Source of the DNA: Gallibacterium melopsittaci
GTDB taxonomy: Bacteria; Pseudomonadota; Gammaproteobacteria; Enterobacterales; Pasteurellaceae
Assembly (NCBI RefSeq): GCF_042433085.1
Contig: NZ_JBHLWA010000049.1
Location: 1-64,000 of the forward strand
Reading direction: 5' to 3'
Length of the DNA: 64,000 nt
Shown: positions 35,568 to 44,695 of the stretch, piece by piece
Numbering within the stretch: position 1 is the first letter of the stretch
How the letters are laid out: every line of letters starts with the position of its first letter
Program-made: the position numbers and the translations under genes
Notes under the pieces: model-generated
Database searches by the model: none
Seen by the model: the letters and a program-made list of their open reading frames with translations, nothing else
Told to the model about the DNA's origin: nothing

Positions 35568-37016
35568 TTATCGTCTAAACACGCGAATATTATTAAAACC
35601 TTGATCTTTAAGATACAATGCTTGCAAACGACTCATTACCCCTCGTTCGCAGAATAATAAATAATGTTTAGTTTGATCTAATTCTGGGAATTGACTAGAT
35701 AATTTATAGAAAGGAATGTGTAAAACCGTCTGATTTTCTAACTCTAATGGTTTTTCATCCGTTTCTTCAGGACTACGAATATCAATAATCACATCATCTT
35801 GTTGTAGCACAGATACCATTTCAACTTCAGGCACTTCTCGTTCTGTCTGTTCTGCAATTTGGCGAATATCTAAATATTGTGCATTCCAAACAGCCTCTTC
35901 TAATAAAGAAAAATCAAAATGTGCTTCTTCTTCCTCAATTTTCGCCTTAATCGCTTTAACAGTAGGATTTTTAGAAATAACCCCACAAAACTCAGGCATA
36001 GATTTGGCAATATCATCAGTACCAATTTCTTTTGCCATCGCAATAATTTGTTCTTTATCGTGTGAAATTAAAGGTCGCAACACCAAGCAATCTGCTGCTT
36101 CATCGATTAAACGCAAATTGGTCAATGTTTGGCTAGATACTTGTCCCAACGCTTCGCCAGTAACAATCGCTTGAATTTGGAAACGTTCTGCAACCTTACT
36201 AGCTGCACGTACCATCATGCGTTTCAAGATGACCCCCATTTGTCCGTTATCAATTTTTTCAAGAATTTCTGCCACAATTTTCTCAAAATTTACTGCTACA
36301 AAACGAACTTTATGTGAAGTACCATAACGCTGCCAAATATGATATGCCATCTGTTTTACGCCAATCTCGTGTGCAGCACCGCCTAAATTAAAGAAGCAAT
36401 AATGCACTCGACACCCACGACGTAACAGCATAAAACTCGATACACCAGAATCAAAACCACCAGAAATTAGCGATAATACATCCTCTTGTGTACCAATTGG
36501 ATAACCACCGATACCTTCAAAACGCTGTTTAATCAACATAACATGATCATATTCAATCTCAATTCTGACGGTAACATCTGGATTAGTCAGTTTAACTTTT
36601 GCACTCTCAATATGTTGATTTAATCCCCCACCAATATAACGCTCTGCATCTAATGAGGTAAATTCATGATTTCCCTTGCGTTTTACTCGCACACAAAATG
36701 TTTTATTTTCTAATTGTTTACCAATATCCGCATAAACGATTTCAAAGATATCTTGTAATGAGGCAAATGGTTTTTCTTCTACTTGTAAGAAATGATGGAT
36801 TCCTGGAATACGCTGCAATAATTCTATTAATAATGCGTTTTTTCCGGCATTTTTTGTTCTGACTTCAATGTAATCCCAATGTTTTACTACAGCGACTTGA
36901 TCATCATATTTACTCAAAACATTGCGAATATTGCTGGTTAATATTTTGATAAAACGTTTACGCACAGAATCACTTTTAATCATGATTTCTGGGAATAATT
37001 TAACAATAAATTTCAT
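35568..37016 (-). CDS. thiI: tRNA 4-thiouridine synthetase / thiamine sulfur transfer ThiI
   Basis: A 482-residue protein with a ferredoxin-like and THUMP RNA-binding N-terminus (about residues 1-165) and a PP-loop ATPase with VLSLISGGFDSGVSSFMLL (about 180). A C-terminal rhodanese domain contains the sulfur-carrying Cys in LLFCERGVMSRLQALYL. It makes s4U8 in tRNA and supplies sulfur for the thiamine thiazole. The rhodanese extension, needed for the thiamine role, is present, as in E. coli (also 482). It is divergent from xseB. Confidence 0.97.
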   Translation of the reverse strand: MKFIVKLFPEIMIKSDSVRKRFIKILTSNIRNVLSKYDDQVAVVKHWDYIEVRTKNAGKNALLIELLQRIPGIHHFLQVEEKPFASLQDIFEIVYADIGKQLENKTFCVRVKRKGNHEFTSLDAERYIGGGLNQHIESAKVKLTNPDVTVRIEIEYDHVMLIKQRFEGIGGYPIGTQEDVLSLISGGFDSGVSSFMLLRRGCRVHYCFFNLGGAAHEIGVKQMAYHIWQRYGTSHKVRFVAVNFEKIVAEILEKIDNGQMGVILKRMMVRAASKVAERFQIQAIVTGEALGQVSSQTLTNLRLIDEAADCLVLRPLISHDKEQIIAMAKEIGTDDIAKSMPEFCGVISKNPTVKAIKAKIEEEEAHFDFSLLEEAVWNAQYLDIRQIAEQTEREVPEVEMVSVLQQDDVIIDIRSPEETDEKPLELENQTVLHIPFYKLSSQFPELDQTKHYLLFCERGVMSRLQALYLKDQGFNNIRVFRR

Positions 37017-37147
37017 ATGATTAGCTTCTGTTATGCAAAAATAAGCGTGTATTCTACACGAAAATTAGAAACAACGTAAAAAATCCACCTAAAGTTTCAT
37101 TAAATTAGGTACAATACGCCACATTGAAAACAAAATGTTTGTTAGTT

Positions 37148-37417
37148 ATGAGAAAAAAAACACAAACTTTAAACTTTGAAAGCACTTTAACGGAACTCGA
37201 AACGGTCGTGAATCGCCTTGAACAAGGCGATTTAACATTAGAAGATGCGTTAGCACAATTTGAACAAGGTGTCCATCTTGCCAAACAGGCACAAGAGCGT
37301 TTAACGAATGCAGAACAACGTGTACAAATTTTATTAGAGAAGAATGCAACTGCGGAATTGAGTCCTTATATAGCAAATAATTCCGAACAACAAATTGACG
37401 AGGATTCTCCTTTTTAA
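37148..37417 (+). CDS. xseB: Exodeoxyribonuclease VII, small subunit
   Basis: An 89-residue helical protein; NFESTLTELETVVNRLEQGDLTLEDALAQFEQGVHLAKQ is the XseB signature. It coats the XseA large subunit, which is not in this window. The ATG at 37148 has only a weak ribosome-binding site; a TTG eight codons earlier is possible but lies outside the family alignment. It heads xseB-ispA-dxs, the usual order in gammaproteobacteria. Confidence 0.94.
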   Translation: MRKKTQTLNFESTLTELETVVNRLEQGDLTLEDALAQFEQGVHLAKQAQERLTNAEQRVQILLEKNATAELSPYIANNSEQQIDEDSPF

Positions 37418-37486
37418 TCCTGATCTGATTTGTACTACCAAACAGAATATTTATAATAATTAAAAAAGCCTTGTTAGGATTTGACG

Positions 37487-38374
37487 ATGTATCAATTTTC
37501 AGACGATTTATCTGCATTACAACAACGTAATAATACATTCTTACATCAACAATTAGACCTGTTAGATAGTAAGCCAGCTCCTTTAGCAGAAGCAATGCGT
37601 TACAGTCTATTATTGGGCGGAAAGCGTGTCCGCCCATTTTTGGTTTATGCGACGGGACGAATGTTAAATGTTTCTTTAGAACAACTCGATCATCTTGCTG
37701 GTGCAATAGAATGTATTCATTGTTATTCACTTATTCATGATGATTTGCCAGCAATGGATAATGATACATTACGTCGTAATCAGCCTACTTGCCATATTGC
37801 TTTTGATGAAGCTACTGCTATTTTAGCGGGTGATGCGTTGCAAAGTTACGCATTTGAATTATTAGCACAAGCGCCTTTAACTGATACACAAAAAATACAG
37901 CAAATTACTCTTCTCGCCCACGCATCTGGTGCACAAGGAATGTGTTTAGGACAAAGTTTAGATTTAATTTCTGAAAATAAGCAAATTTCATTAGCGGAAT
38001 TAGAAAGGATTCATCGCCATAAAACGGGAGCATTGATTACTGCTTCTGTGTTACTTGGCTTTTATGCATCTGATTACTATCAAGATCAAGAATTAAAACA
38101 AAAACTTATACTTTTTTCACAAGCGATTGGTTTAGCTTTTCAAGTACAAGATGATATTTTGGATATTACTTCCAATAATGAAGAATTAGGTAAAAATGCG
38201 GGTTCTGATTTAAAATCACATAAAAGTACATATCCGCAATTACTAGGATTAGAACAAGCAAAACAAAAAGCCCAAGATCTCTACCAAACGGCACTTCACT
38301 GCTTAGATCAAATACCTTTTGATACCACTGCATTACGTGCTTTAGCAGAATTTATTATTCAACGGCGGAATTAA
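37487..38374 (+). CDS. ispA: Farnesyl diphosphate synthase
   Basis: A 295-residue polyprenyl synthase that adds IPP to DMAPP and GPP to make FPP. The first Asp-rich motif is HDDLPAMDND and the second is QVQDDILD. The GGKRVRP and KTGALI motifs that bind IPP and diphosphate are present. The ATG at 37487 has TTAGGAT upstream. It lies 69 nt after xseB and 27 nt before dxs, linking early and later steps of isoprenoid synthesis. Confidence 0.97.
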   Translation: MYQFSDDLSALQQRNNTFLHQQLDLLDSKPAPLAEAMRYSLLLGGKRVRPFLVYATGRMLNVSLEQLDHLAGAIECIHCYSLIHDDLPAMDNDTLRRNQPTCHIAFDEATAILAGDALQSYAFELLAQAPLTDTQKIQQITLLAHASGAQGMCLGQSLDLISENKQISLAELERIHRHKTGALITASVLLGFYASDYYQDQELKQKLILFSQAIGLAFQVQDDILDITSNNEELGKNAGSDLKSHKSTYPQLLGLEQAKQKAQDLYQTALHCLDQIPFDTTALRALAEFIIQRRN

Positions 38375-38401
38375 CTATTTTTAACGGATTTTATAACAAC
38401 T

Positions 38402-40261
38402 ATGTCAAATTATTCACTTTTATCACAGATTAATTCTCCTGATGATTTACGCTTATTACCCAAAGAACAGTTACCTGAGCTTTGCAATCAATTACGTCAA
38501 TATTTATTAGATAGCGTAAGCCAAAGTAGTGGGCATCTTGCTTCTGGGTTAGGTACTGTAGAATTAACCGTTGCACTGCATTATGTTTTTAATACGCCGT
38601 TTGATCAATTAATTTGGGATGTTGGACATCAAGCCTACCCACATAAAATTCTCACTGGTCGCCGTGATCAAATGCATACTATTCGCCAAAAAGGAGGTAT
38701 CCATCCATTTCCTTGGCGTGAAGAAAGTCCATTTGATGTTTTAAGCGTTGGGCACTCTTCAACATCTATTAGTGCAGGACTAGGGATTGCGATTGCCGCT
38801 CAAAAAGAAAATGCTGGGCGTAAAACAATTTGTGTCATTGGTGATGGTGCGATTACTGCTGGTATGGCGTTTGAAGCAATGAATCATGCTGGTGCATTAC
38901 ACACAGATATGCTCGTGATTTTAAATGATAATGATATGTCAATTTCAGAAAATGTGGGGGCATTAAATAATCATTTAGCACGTTTGCTTTCAGGATCGTT
39001 TTATTCTTCTTTGCGTGAAGGCGGTAAAAAAATCCTTTCTGGCATTCCACCGATTAAAGAATTTGTGCAAAAAACCGAAGAACATGTAAAAGGATTTATT
39101 TCACCAGGTGGTACGTTATTTGAAGAACTTGGTTTTAATTATATTGGGCCAATTGATGGTCATAATGTTGAAGAGTTAATTACTACATTAAGGAATATGC
39201 GTACCCTTAAAGGACCTCAATTTTTACATGTGATCACGAAAAAAGGCAAAGGTTATGAACCTGCTGAACGAGATCCTATCGGATTCCATGGTGTGCCAAA
39301 ATTTAATCCTTTAAGTGGTGAATTACCAAAGAGTAAAACGACCTCACCAACCTATTCCGATATTTTTGGTAAATGGTTGTGCGAAATGGCAGAACAAGAC
39401 AAAAAATTGATAGGTATAACTCCAGCAATGCGTGAAGGTTCTGGCATGGTAGAATTTTCACAACGTTTTCCTGAACAATATTTTGATGTTGCGATTGCCG
39501 AACAACACGCAGTGACTTTTGCCGCAGGTTTAGCTATTGGCGGATATAAACCAGTCGTTGCCATTTATTCAACCTTTCTCCAACGTGCTTATGATCAACT
39601 CATTCATGATGTGGCAATTCAAAACTTACCAGTTTTATTTGCTATTGATCGAGCAGGTATTGTTGGTGCCGATGGGCAAACACATCAAGGTGCATTTGAT
39701 TTAAGTTATTTACGTTGTATTCCAAATTTAATTGTGATGACACCAAGTGATGAAAATGAGTGCCGTCAAATGCTTTATACTGGTTATCATTGTGGTAAGC
39801 CAGCGGCTGTTCGTTACCCTCGTGGTACAGGTACCGGCGCAATGTTAGCGCCTTTAGCGGAACTCGAAATTGGTAAAGCCAAAACGATCCGCGAAGGAGA
39901 AAAAGTTGCTATCTTAAATTTTGGTACATTATTACCTGAAGCCTTACAAGTTGCAGAACAATATAATTATGCAGTAATTGATATGCGCTTTGTTAAACCG
40001 CTTGATTTAGCTTGCTTACAAGCAGTGAAACACCATTATGATCTCATTGTGACATTAGAAGAAAATGCGATTCAAGGTGGTGCAGGATCTGCGGTATTAG
40101 AAGCATTAGTGACATTGCCAGGAACAATGCCAGCTGTCTTACAATTAGGATTACCAGATTACTTTATCCCACAAGGTACACAGCAAGAAATTCGTCAACA
40201 ATTACAATTAGATGCTATAGGGATTGCAACACAAATTGCGACTAAACTTGCTCAGATATAA
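38402..40261 (+). CDS. dxs: 1-deoxy-D-xylulose-5-phosphate synthase
   Basis: A 619-residue ThDP enzyme for the first step of the MEP isoprenoid pathway: pyruvate + G3P to DXP. The ThDP motif is CVIGDGAITAGMAFEAMNHAG ... NDNDMSISENVGALN. The catalytic Glu is in FDVAIAEQHAVTFAAG. The early HLASGLGTVELTVALHYVF and DVGHQAYPHKILTGR stretches match E. coli Dxs. It is the last gene of the xseB-ispA-dxs unit, followed by a terminator. Confidence 0.98.
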   Translation: MSNYSLLSQINSPDDLRLLPKEQLPELCNQLRQYLLDSVSQSSGHLASGLGTVELTVALHYVFNTPFDQLIWDVGHQAYPHKILTGRRDQMHTIRQKGGIHPFPWREESPFDVLSVGHSSTSISAGLGIAIAAQKENAGRKTICVIGDGAITAGMAFEAMNHAGALHTDMLVILNDNDMSISENVGALNNHLARLLSGSFYSSLREGGKKILSGIPPIKEFVQKTEEHVKGFISPGGTLFEELGFNYIGPIDGHNVEELITTLRNMRTLKGPQFLHVITKKGKGYEPAERDPIGFHGVPKFNPLSGELPKSKTTSPTYSDIFGKWLCEMAEQDKKLIGITPAMREGSGMVEFSQRFPEQYFDVAIAEQHAVTFAAGLAIGGYKPVVAIYSTFLQRAYDQLIHDVAIQNLPVLFAIDRAGIVGADGQTHQGAFDLSYLRCIPNLIVMTPSDENECRQMLYTGYHCGKPAAVRYPRGTGTGAMLAPLAELEIGKAKTIREGEKVAILNFGTLLPEALQVAEQYNYAVIDMRFVKPLDLACLQAVKHHYDLIVTLEENAIQGGAGSAVLEALVTLPGTMPAVLQLGLPDYFIPQGTQQEIRQQLQLDAIGIATQIATKLAQI

Positions 40262-40269
40262 TTAGATAT

Positions 40270-40297
40270 AGACGGATACCTCCTCGTATCCGTCTTA
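40270..40297. terminator. Bidirectional terminator between dxs and smrB
   Basis: A 10-bp stem AGACGGATAC / GTATCCGTCT with a 6-nt loop. It overlaps the smrB stop codon and separates convergent genes. T runs are short. Confidence 0.65.
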
Positions 40298-40822
40298 TAA
40301 CTGTTTCAAATCCCCTTCAACTTCTATTAATACTAAAAAAGAGGCATCACCACCCCACTCTTTAGTTGCATGATGAAAAGCAATGACTTTAGGGTGTTGT
40401 ACTAACCAACGTGGAATTTGATTTTTCAAGGTAAAACTTCCATATCCCGTCATAATACAGGCACAAGGTAAATTTTCTTTCTCACAAGCCAGTAACAATG
40501 CAGCTAATTCCTGCTTCGCTTGTTCTCGTGTTAAACCATGTAAATCTAAAAAAAGATCTGGTACAAAATCACCACGCCGTAATCGTTTTAACAAATAGTG
40601 ATCATCGCCTGGTCGTAAATAACGCTTGCCCTCTTCGTCTAACAAAGGTTCATATTCATCTGAAAAATAGAAAAGAGTATCTTCTTTTTCACGTAGTTCT
40701 TTAATTTGTTGCTGTTGTTGCAGTTTACGTTTTGGTTGTGTAGAAAATGTGACAGTGTCTTGTTTTAGTGGTTTTATGCCTTTAACAAATTCTTGAAATA
40801 AACTCTGATCTTGTAAATCCAT
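40295..40822 (-). CDS. smrB: Ribosome rescue endonuclease SmrB
   Basis: A 175-residue protein with a C-terminal Smr domain: FLDLHGLTREQAKQELAALL and the HGxG-like loop, here MTGYGSFTLKNQIPRWL. SmrB cleaves mRNA at collided ribosomes to start rescue. In the loop, the canonical G-H-G (E. coli HGHGKHILK) reads T-G-Y-G-S, so the usual His of that motif is not seen at that place, which is worth checking. Start at 40822 with GAGGA before it. It is divergent from prmB, as in E. coli. Confidence 0.92.
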   Translation of the reverse strand: MDLQDQSLFQEFVKGIKPLKQDTVTFSTQPKRKLQQQQQIKELREKEDTLFYFSDEYEPLLDEEGKRYLRPGDDHYLLKRLRRGDFVPDLFLDLHGLTREQAKQELAALLLACEKENLPCACIMTGYGSFTLKNQIPRWLVQHPKVIAFHHATKEWGGDASFLVLIEVEGDLKQL

Positions 40823-40921
40823 TATTATCCTCATCATTTATAATAGCGTGCCATTCTAACACAACTAACACCTTTTGCCGAAAATATGGTATAAATAGCC
40901 ATCTTTTTTCACTTATCAACA

Positions 40922-41893
40922 ATGAAGTCTATGTCTGAACAAGAACTTTATAATCAAGAAATTATTGAAGAAATTCAACTCTATTCCCCATTATCAAATT
41001 TACACACTATTCAAGATTTTCTCCGTTGGACATATAGCTATTTCAATGCAGCAGATATTTTTTATGGCCATGGTTTTGATAATGCGTGGGATGAAACCCT
41101 ACAATTAGTTTTATCAACCTTACACTTGCCATTAGATGTACCAAGTGAACTTTATCATTCACGCTTAACGGATATTGAAAAACAAAAATTACTCGCTTTA
41201 GTCATAGAACGCCTTGAAACTCGTAAACCAGTTGCTTATTTAACACATTCTGCTTGGTTTTGCGGATTACAATTTTATGTGGATGAGCGTGTATTGGTTC
41301 CTCGTTCTCCAATTGGCGAGTTAATTCAAGATGGTTTTACTGGCGTACTTCGCAGTGAACCAAAACGTATTCTTGATATGTGTACTGGTAGTGGATGTAT
41401 CGCCATTGCATGTGCGGATAAATTTCCAAATGCCGAAATTGATGCAGTAGATATTTCATTAGATGCGTTAAATGTCGCTGAAATGAATATAGCTCATCAC
41501 CATATGGAACACCAAGTTTTCCCATTGCAATCTGATCTTTTTGAAAATTTACCACAAGATGGTTACGACCTAATTGTTAGTAATCCACCGTATGTTGACG
41601 AAGAAGATCTCGCCGATATGCCAGTAGAATTCTCGCATGAGCCAGTATTAGGCTTAGAAGCTGGTCATGATGGATTAATTTTAGTAAAACGGATTATTGC
41701 CAATGCACCAGATTATCTTAATGATAACGGTGTCTTAATTTGCGAAGTCGGTAACAGTATGGTGCATTTAATTGCACAATTCCCAACTGTACCGTTTGAA
41801 TGGATTAAGTTTAAACATGGCGGTGATGGCGTATTTATGTTGACTAAGCAGCAACTCCTCGCTTGTCATAACCAATTTGCACAATATAAATAG
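40922..41893 (+). CDS. prmB: Ribosomal protein uL3 glutamine methyltransferase
   Basis: A 323-residue SAM-dependent enzyme that methylates a Gln of ribosomal protein L3. SAM motif I is LDMCTGSGCIAIACA and the catalytic NPPY is in LIVSNPPYVDEEDL, typical of N5-glutamine methyltransferases. The N-terminal DFLRWTYSYFNAADIFYGHGFDNAWDE block separates PrmB from PrmC. Start at ATG 40922; a second ATG lies three codons in. It is divergent from smrB, a conserved neighbourhood. Confidence 0.96.
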   Translation: MKSMSEQELYNQEIIEEIQLYSPLSNLHTIQDFLRWTYSYFNAADIFYGHGFDNAWDETLQLVLSTLHLPLDVPSELYHSRLTDIEKQKLLALVIERLETRKPVAYLTHSAWFCGLQFYVDERVLVPRSPIGELIQDGFTGVLRSEPKRILDMCTGSGCIAIACADKFPNAEIDAVDISLDALNVAEMNIAHHHMEHQVFPLQSDLFENLPQDGYDLIVSNPPYVDEEDLADMPVEFSHEPVLGLEAGHDGLILVKRIIANAPDYLNDNGVLICEVGNSMVHLIAQFPTVPFEWIKFKHGGDGVFMLTKQQLLACHNQFAQYK

Positions 41894-41922
41894 TAAAAAC
41901 AAACTCTTAAGATTTTCTCTCC

Positions 41923-41966
41923 GGCAAAAAACTGATATTTTTCTACAAAATAAAACGTTTTTTGCC
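41923..41966. repeat. Inverted repeat after prmB
   Basis: GGCAAAAAAC (41923-41932) and GTTTTTTGCC (41957-41966) form a 10-bp stem with a 24-nt loop in the prmB/gloB convergent gap. The T run is inside the stem, so it is only a weak terminator candidate. Confidence 0.4.
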
Positions 41967-42061
41967 CGCAAATCTTGTCTGCCTTCTCAAGACATTTGAG
42001 GATTTTATAAAAATCTTGGTAAAAACTGGATTTATCACCAATCTGAGAACCTATTTTTACC

Positions 42062-42760
42062 CTAAAACTTATCCTTCGCTTGGCGTAATGCCTTAAATTG
42101 TTCTACATTTTGGCAACGCAAAAATGGATTTAATGTCTTTTCTAAACCTAATGTCGTTGGTACAGTTGGCTGATGTTGTTGCCGTAAGCTCTCAATTTTG
42201 TTGGCATATGCTGCCAGAGCATCTGAATTCTCAACGGATTGCACAAAACGTAAATTACTTAATGTATATTCGTGAGCAGGGCAAACAATCGTTTCATCTG
42301 GCAGTTGCTTTAATTTTTCCAAAGAAGTAAACATTTGTACATAATCGCCTGTAAAGACTCGTCCACAGCCTAAGGAAAATAAGGTATCACCACAAAATAG
42401 ATGATTATCCACAACATAACTAATATGCCCAGCAGTATGTCCACCTGTTGCCAACACTTGCAGCGTATAATAAGGCGTATGGTAAATTCCTGCATTGATA
42501 ATATGAGTCGCTAATGGCATTCCAACCTCTGCTGGAGCATAAACAGGCACATGAGGATAGATTTTACGTAACTTTTCTACTCCACCGATATGATCAGAAT
42601 GATTATGGGTTAATAAAATCGCCTCTAATTTTAGAGATGAGTTGGCAAAAAATGATTCCACAACATCTGCTTCACTAGGATCGATTAATAGGGCGTGTAA
42701 ATTATCTCGACTATAACACCAAATATAGTTATCACTTAATGCTGGAATAGCGACTAACAT
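42062..42760 (-). CDS. gloB: Hydroxyacylglutathione hydrolase (glyoxalase II)
   Basis: A 232-residue metallo-beta-lactamase-fold enzyme that hydrolyses S-lactoylglutathione to lactate and glutathione in methylglyoxal detoxification. The metal motif THNHSDHIGG is complete, with further ligands in GGHTAGHISY, FCGDTLFSLGCGR and PAHEYTLSN. It is slightly short (E. coli 251). Start at the ATG 42760, two bases after the recD stop, with GAGAGGAATAAG upstream. It is the third gene of recB-recD-gloB. Confidence 0.95.
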   Translation of the reverse strand: MLVAIPALSDNYIWCYSRDNLHALLIDPSEADVVESFFANSSLKLEAILLTHNHSDHIGGVEKLRKIYPHVPVYAPAEVGMPLATHIINAGIYHTPYYTLQVLATGGHTAGHISYVVDNHLFCGDTLFSLGCGRVFTGDYVQMFTSLEKLKQLPDETIVCPAHEYTLSNLRFVQSVENSDALAAYANKIESLRQQHQPTVPTTLGLEKTLNPFLRCQNVEQFKALRQAKDKF

Positions 42761-42761
42761 C

Positions 42762-44690
42762 TTATTCCTCTCCATAAAAATAATGTTTAATCTGTGCAGC
42801 CAATCCACTGGCACGATAGGTACGACTACGCACTGCATTTAGCCAAATCGCTTCATCACTAAATACAGTGAAATATTCCTTTGCTCGGGTAATCGCTGTG
42901 TAGATTAATTCTCTCGTTAGCAACGCATTATACTCTTGTGGCAACACTAATACAGCATGATTAAACTCTGAACCTTGTGATTTATGTACTGTCATCACAT
43001 AAGCAGGCTCCGCACTCGGAACTCGGCTAGGTAACACATCCCGAAAACTTTGTTCCGTTTCAAACCAGACTTTCAAATTTCCCTGTTCATCTGGCAATAC
43101 CAGACCAATATCACCATTAAATAGCCGCACATTATGATCATTTTGTAATACGATCACAGGCTTACCTAAATACCATTCATGGGTAGCACGGAAAGTTACT
43201 TGTTTCTGTTGTCGTAATTTGTCGGCAATTTGTTGATTAAGTTGTTCTACCCCAAATGGACCACTTCGCAAGGCACTTAATAAGCGACAACGTTTAAATA
43301 ATGCAAAAGCCTGTGCAATCTGTGGCAAATGCCAACAGGTTTGTTGATGAATAAAGGTAAAATACTCTTGATATAAAGCAGTAGCAAATTGCACGATCTT
43401 GTTATTCTTTTCACCAAACTGATATTTAAATAATGGTAAGGCTTGAATATCATCATAATTATCAAACAGTTGCCAGCTCTGCTCTGCTTCCCCTTGATTA
43501 ACGGCATTAGCTAATTGCCCGATACCTTTATCTACGCTGAATCGATAGCTATATTGCAAATGACATAAGCTATCACGGATAAAATTTTGCTGTGCTGTAA
43601 TAGCTAAATGTTGACCACAGACTCGCTGCAAATAGTCTGCTTGTATTTGGCTATACGCTAATGGTAGAAATTGCCCTAGTTCTGCCATAATTGATCCAGC
43701 TTCAACGGAAGTTAATTGATCTTTATCACCGAGGAAAATTAATCTTGTATCTGGATGGACACCACGCAGCAACAGTGCCATTGTGGTTAAATCAATCATT
43801 GAAGCTTCATCTACCACTAATACATCAATATTTAATGGGCGTTGTTGATGATAAGTTGGTTGACTATTTGGTCTCATTCCCAATAAACGGGAAATCGTTG
43901 CTGCTTCTTGTGGTAATTCTGTGGTTAAATCCAGTGGTAATTGGATCTGTTGTACTGCTTGATGCAAGGATTCCGTTAAACGAGTTGCTGCTTTTCCCGT
44001 TGGTGCAGCTAAACGAATCGATAATGGTGGTTGTTGTTGTAATTGTTGTAACCACTGCAAGCCTAATAATAGTTTTGCGACTGTTGTGGTTTTTCCTGTA
44101 CCTGGCCCACCTGAAATAAAGGTGATCGTTCTGGAAAATGCAGTTGCTACGGCAATCTTTTGCCAATCAGGTTGTGGGGCAGTGGATGTAAACAGTGTGG
44201 ATAAAATTTGCCCAATATAGGTAAGTTGTTGTGATGTATGAGCAATCGTTTGACTCTTGGCTAAACGTTGGGCGATATAATGTTCATCCTGCCAAATACG
44301 ATGGAGATAACAGATTGTATTCTGTTCAAGCTCACGAAATATAATCGGTGTTACCTGCTGTTTATCGCTAGAAAAAGCAGGATGCAACAATAATTGTTTT
44401 TGCCATTCAGAAACAGGGATAACCGATAATGCTTGACGTAACTCATACAGTAGAGGCTCCCATTCTGGTAATAAAGCCAACTCAAATGGATCTGCAATCA
44501 ACTCTTCGCTTAAATATAAGCAACTATGCCCACGTTGATGATAAAAACTTAATAGTGCAGCCAATACGGTAGCAAGATTATTTACTTTAGGATCTAATGT
44601 TGTCCCTTGTTGATAAATCAACTTAGCAAAGTAGTAATCAATCTGTTCAATAATCGTTGCATCACATAACTGCCGTAAGATTGTTAACAT
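42762..44690 (-). CDS. recD: RecBCD enzyme subunit RecD
   Basis: A 642-residue SF1 helicase with 5'-3' polarity, the fast motor of the RecBCD helicase-nuclease for double-strand-break repair and foreign-DNA degradation. Walker A is FISGGPGTGKTTTVAKLL, Walker B is VLVVDEASMIDL, and the C-terminal motif is YVMTVHKSQGSEFNHAVLV. Length is near E. coli (608). The ATG at 44690 is 5 nt after the recB stop. recC is not in the window. Confidence 0.96.
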   Translation of the reverse strand: MLTILRQLCDATIIEQIDYYFAKLIYQQGTTLDPKVNNLATVLAALLSFYHQRGHSCLYLSEELIADPFELALLPEWEPLLYELRQALSVIPVSEWQKQLLLHPAFSSDKQQVTPIIFRELEQNTICYLHRIWQDEHYIAQRLAKSQTIAHTSQQLTYIGQILSTLFTSTAPQPDWQKIAVATAFSRTITFISGGPGTGKTTTVAKLLLGLQWLQQLQQQPPLSIRLAAPTGKAATRLTESLHQAVQQIQLPLDLTTELPQEAATISRLLGMRPNSQPTYHQQRPLNIDVLVVDEASMIDLTTMALLLRGVHPDTRLIFLGDKDQLTSVEAGSIMAELGQFLPLAYSQIQADYLQRVCGQHLAITAQQNFIRDSLCHLQYSYRFSVDKGIGQLANAVNQGEAEQSWQLFDNYDDIQALPLFKYQFGEKNNKIVQFATALYQEYFTFIHQQTCWHLPQIAQAFALFKRCRLLSALRSGPFGVEQLNQQIADKLRQQKQVTFRATHEWYLGKPVIVLQNDHNVRLFNGDIGLVLPDEQGNLKVWFETEQSFRDVLPSRVPSAEPAYVMTVHKSQGSEFNHAVLVLPQEYNALLTRELIYTAITRAKEYFTVFSDEAIWLNAVRSRTYRASGLAAQIKHYFYGEE

Positions 44691-44695
44691 TATTG

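Noticed and set aside
43691..44166. ORFs opposite recD with Thr- or Val-rich repeats
   Set aside because: They are antisense to well-supported RecD coding sequence and reflect its Gln-rich codons.
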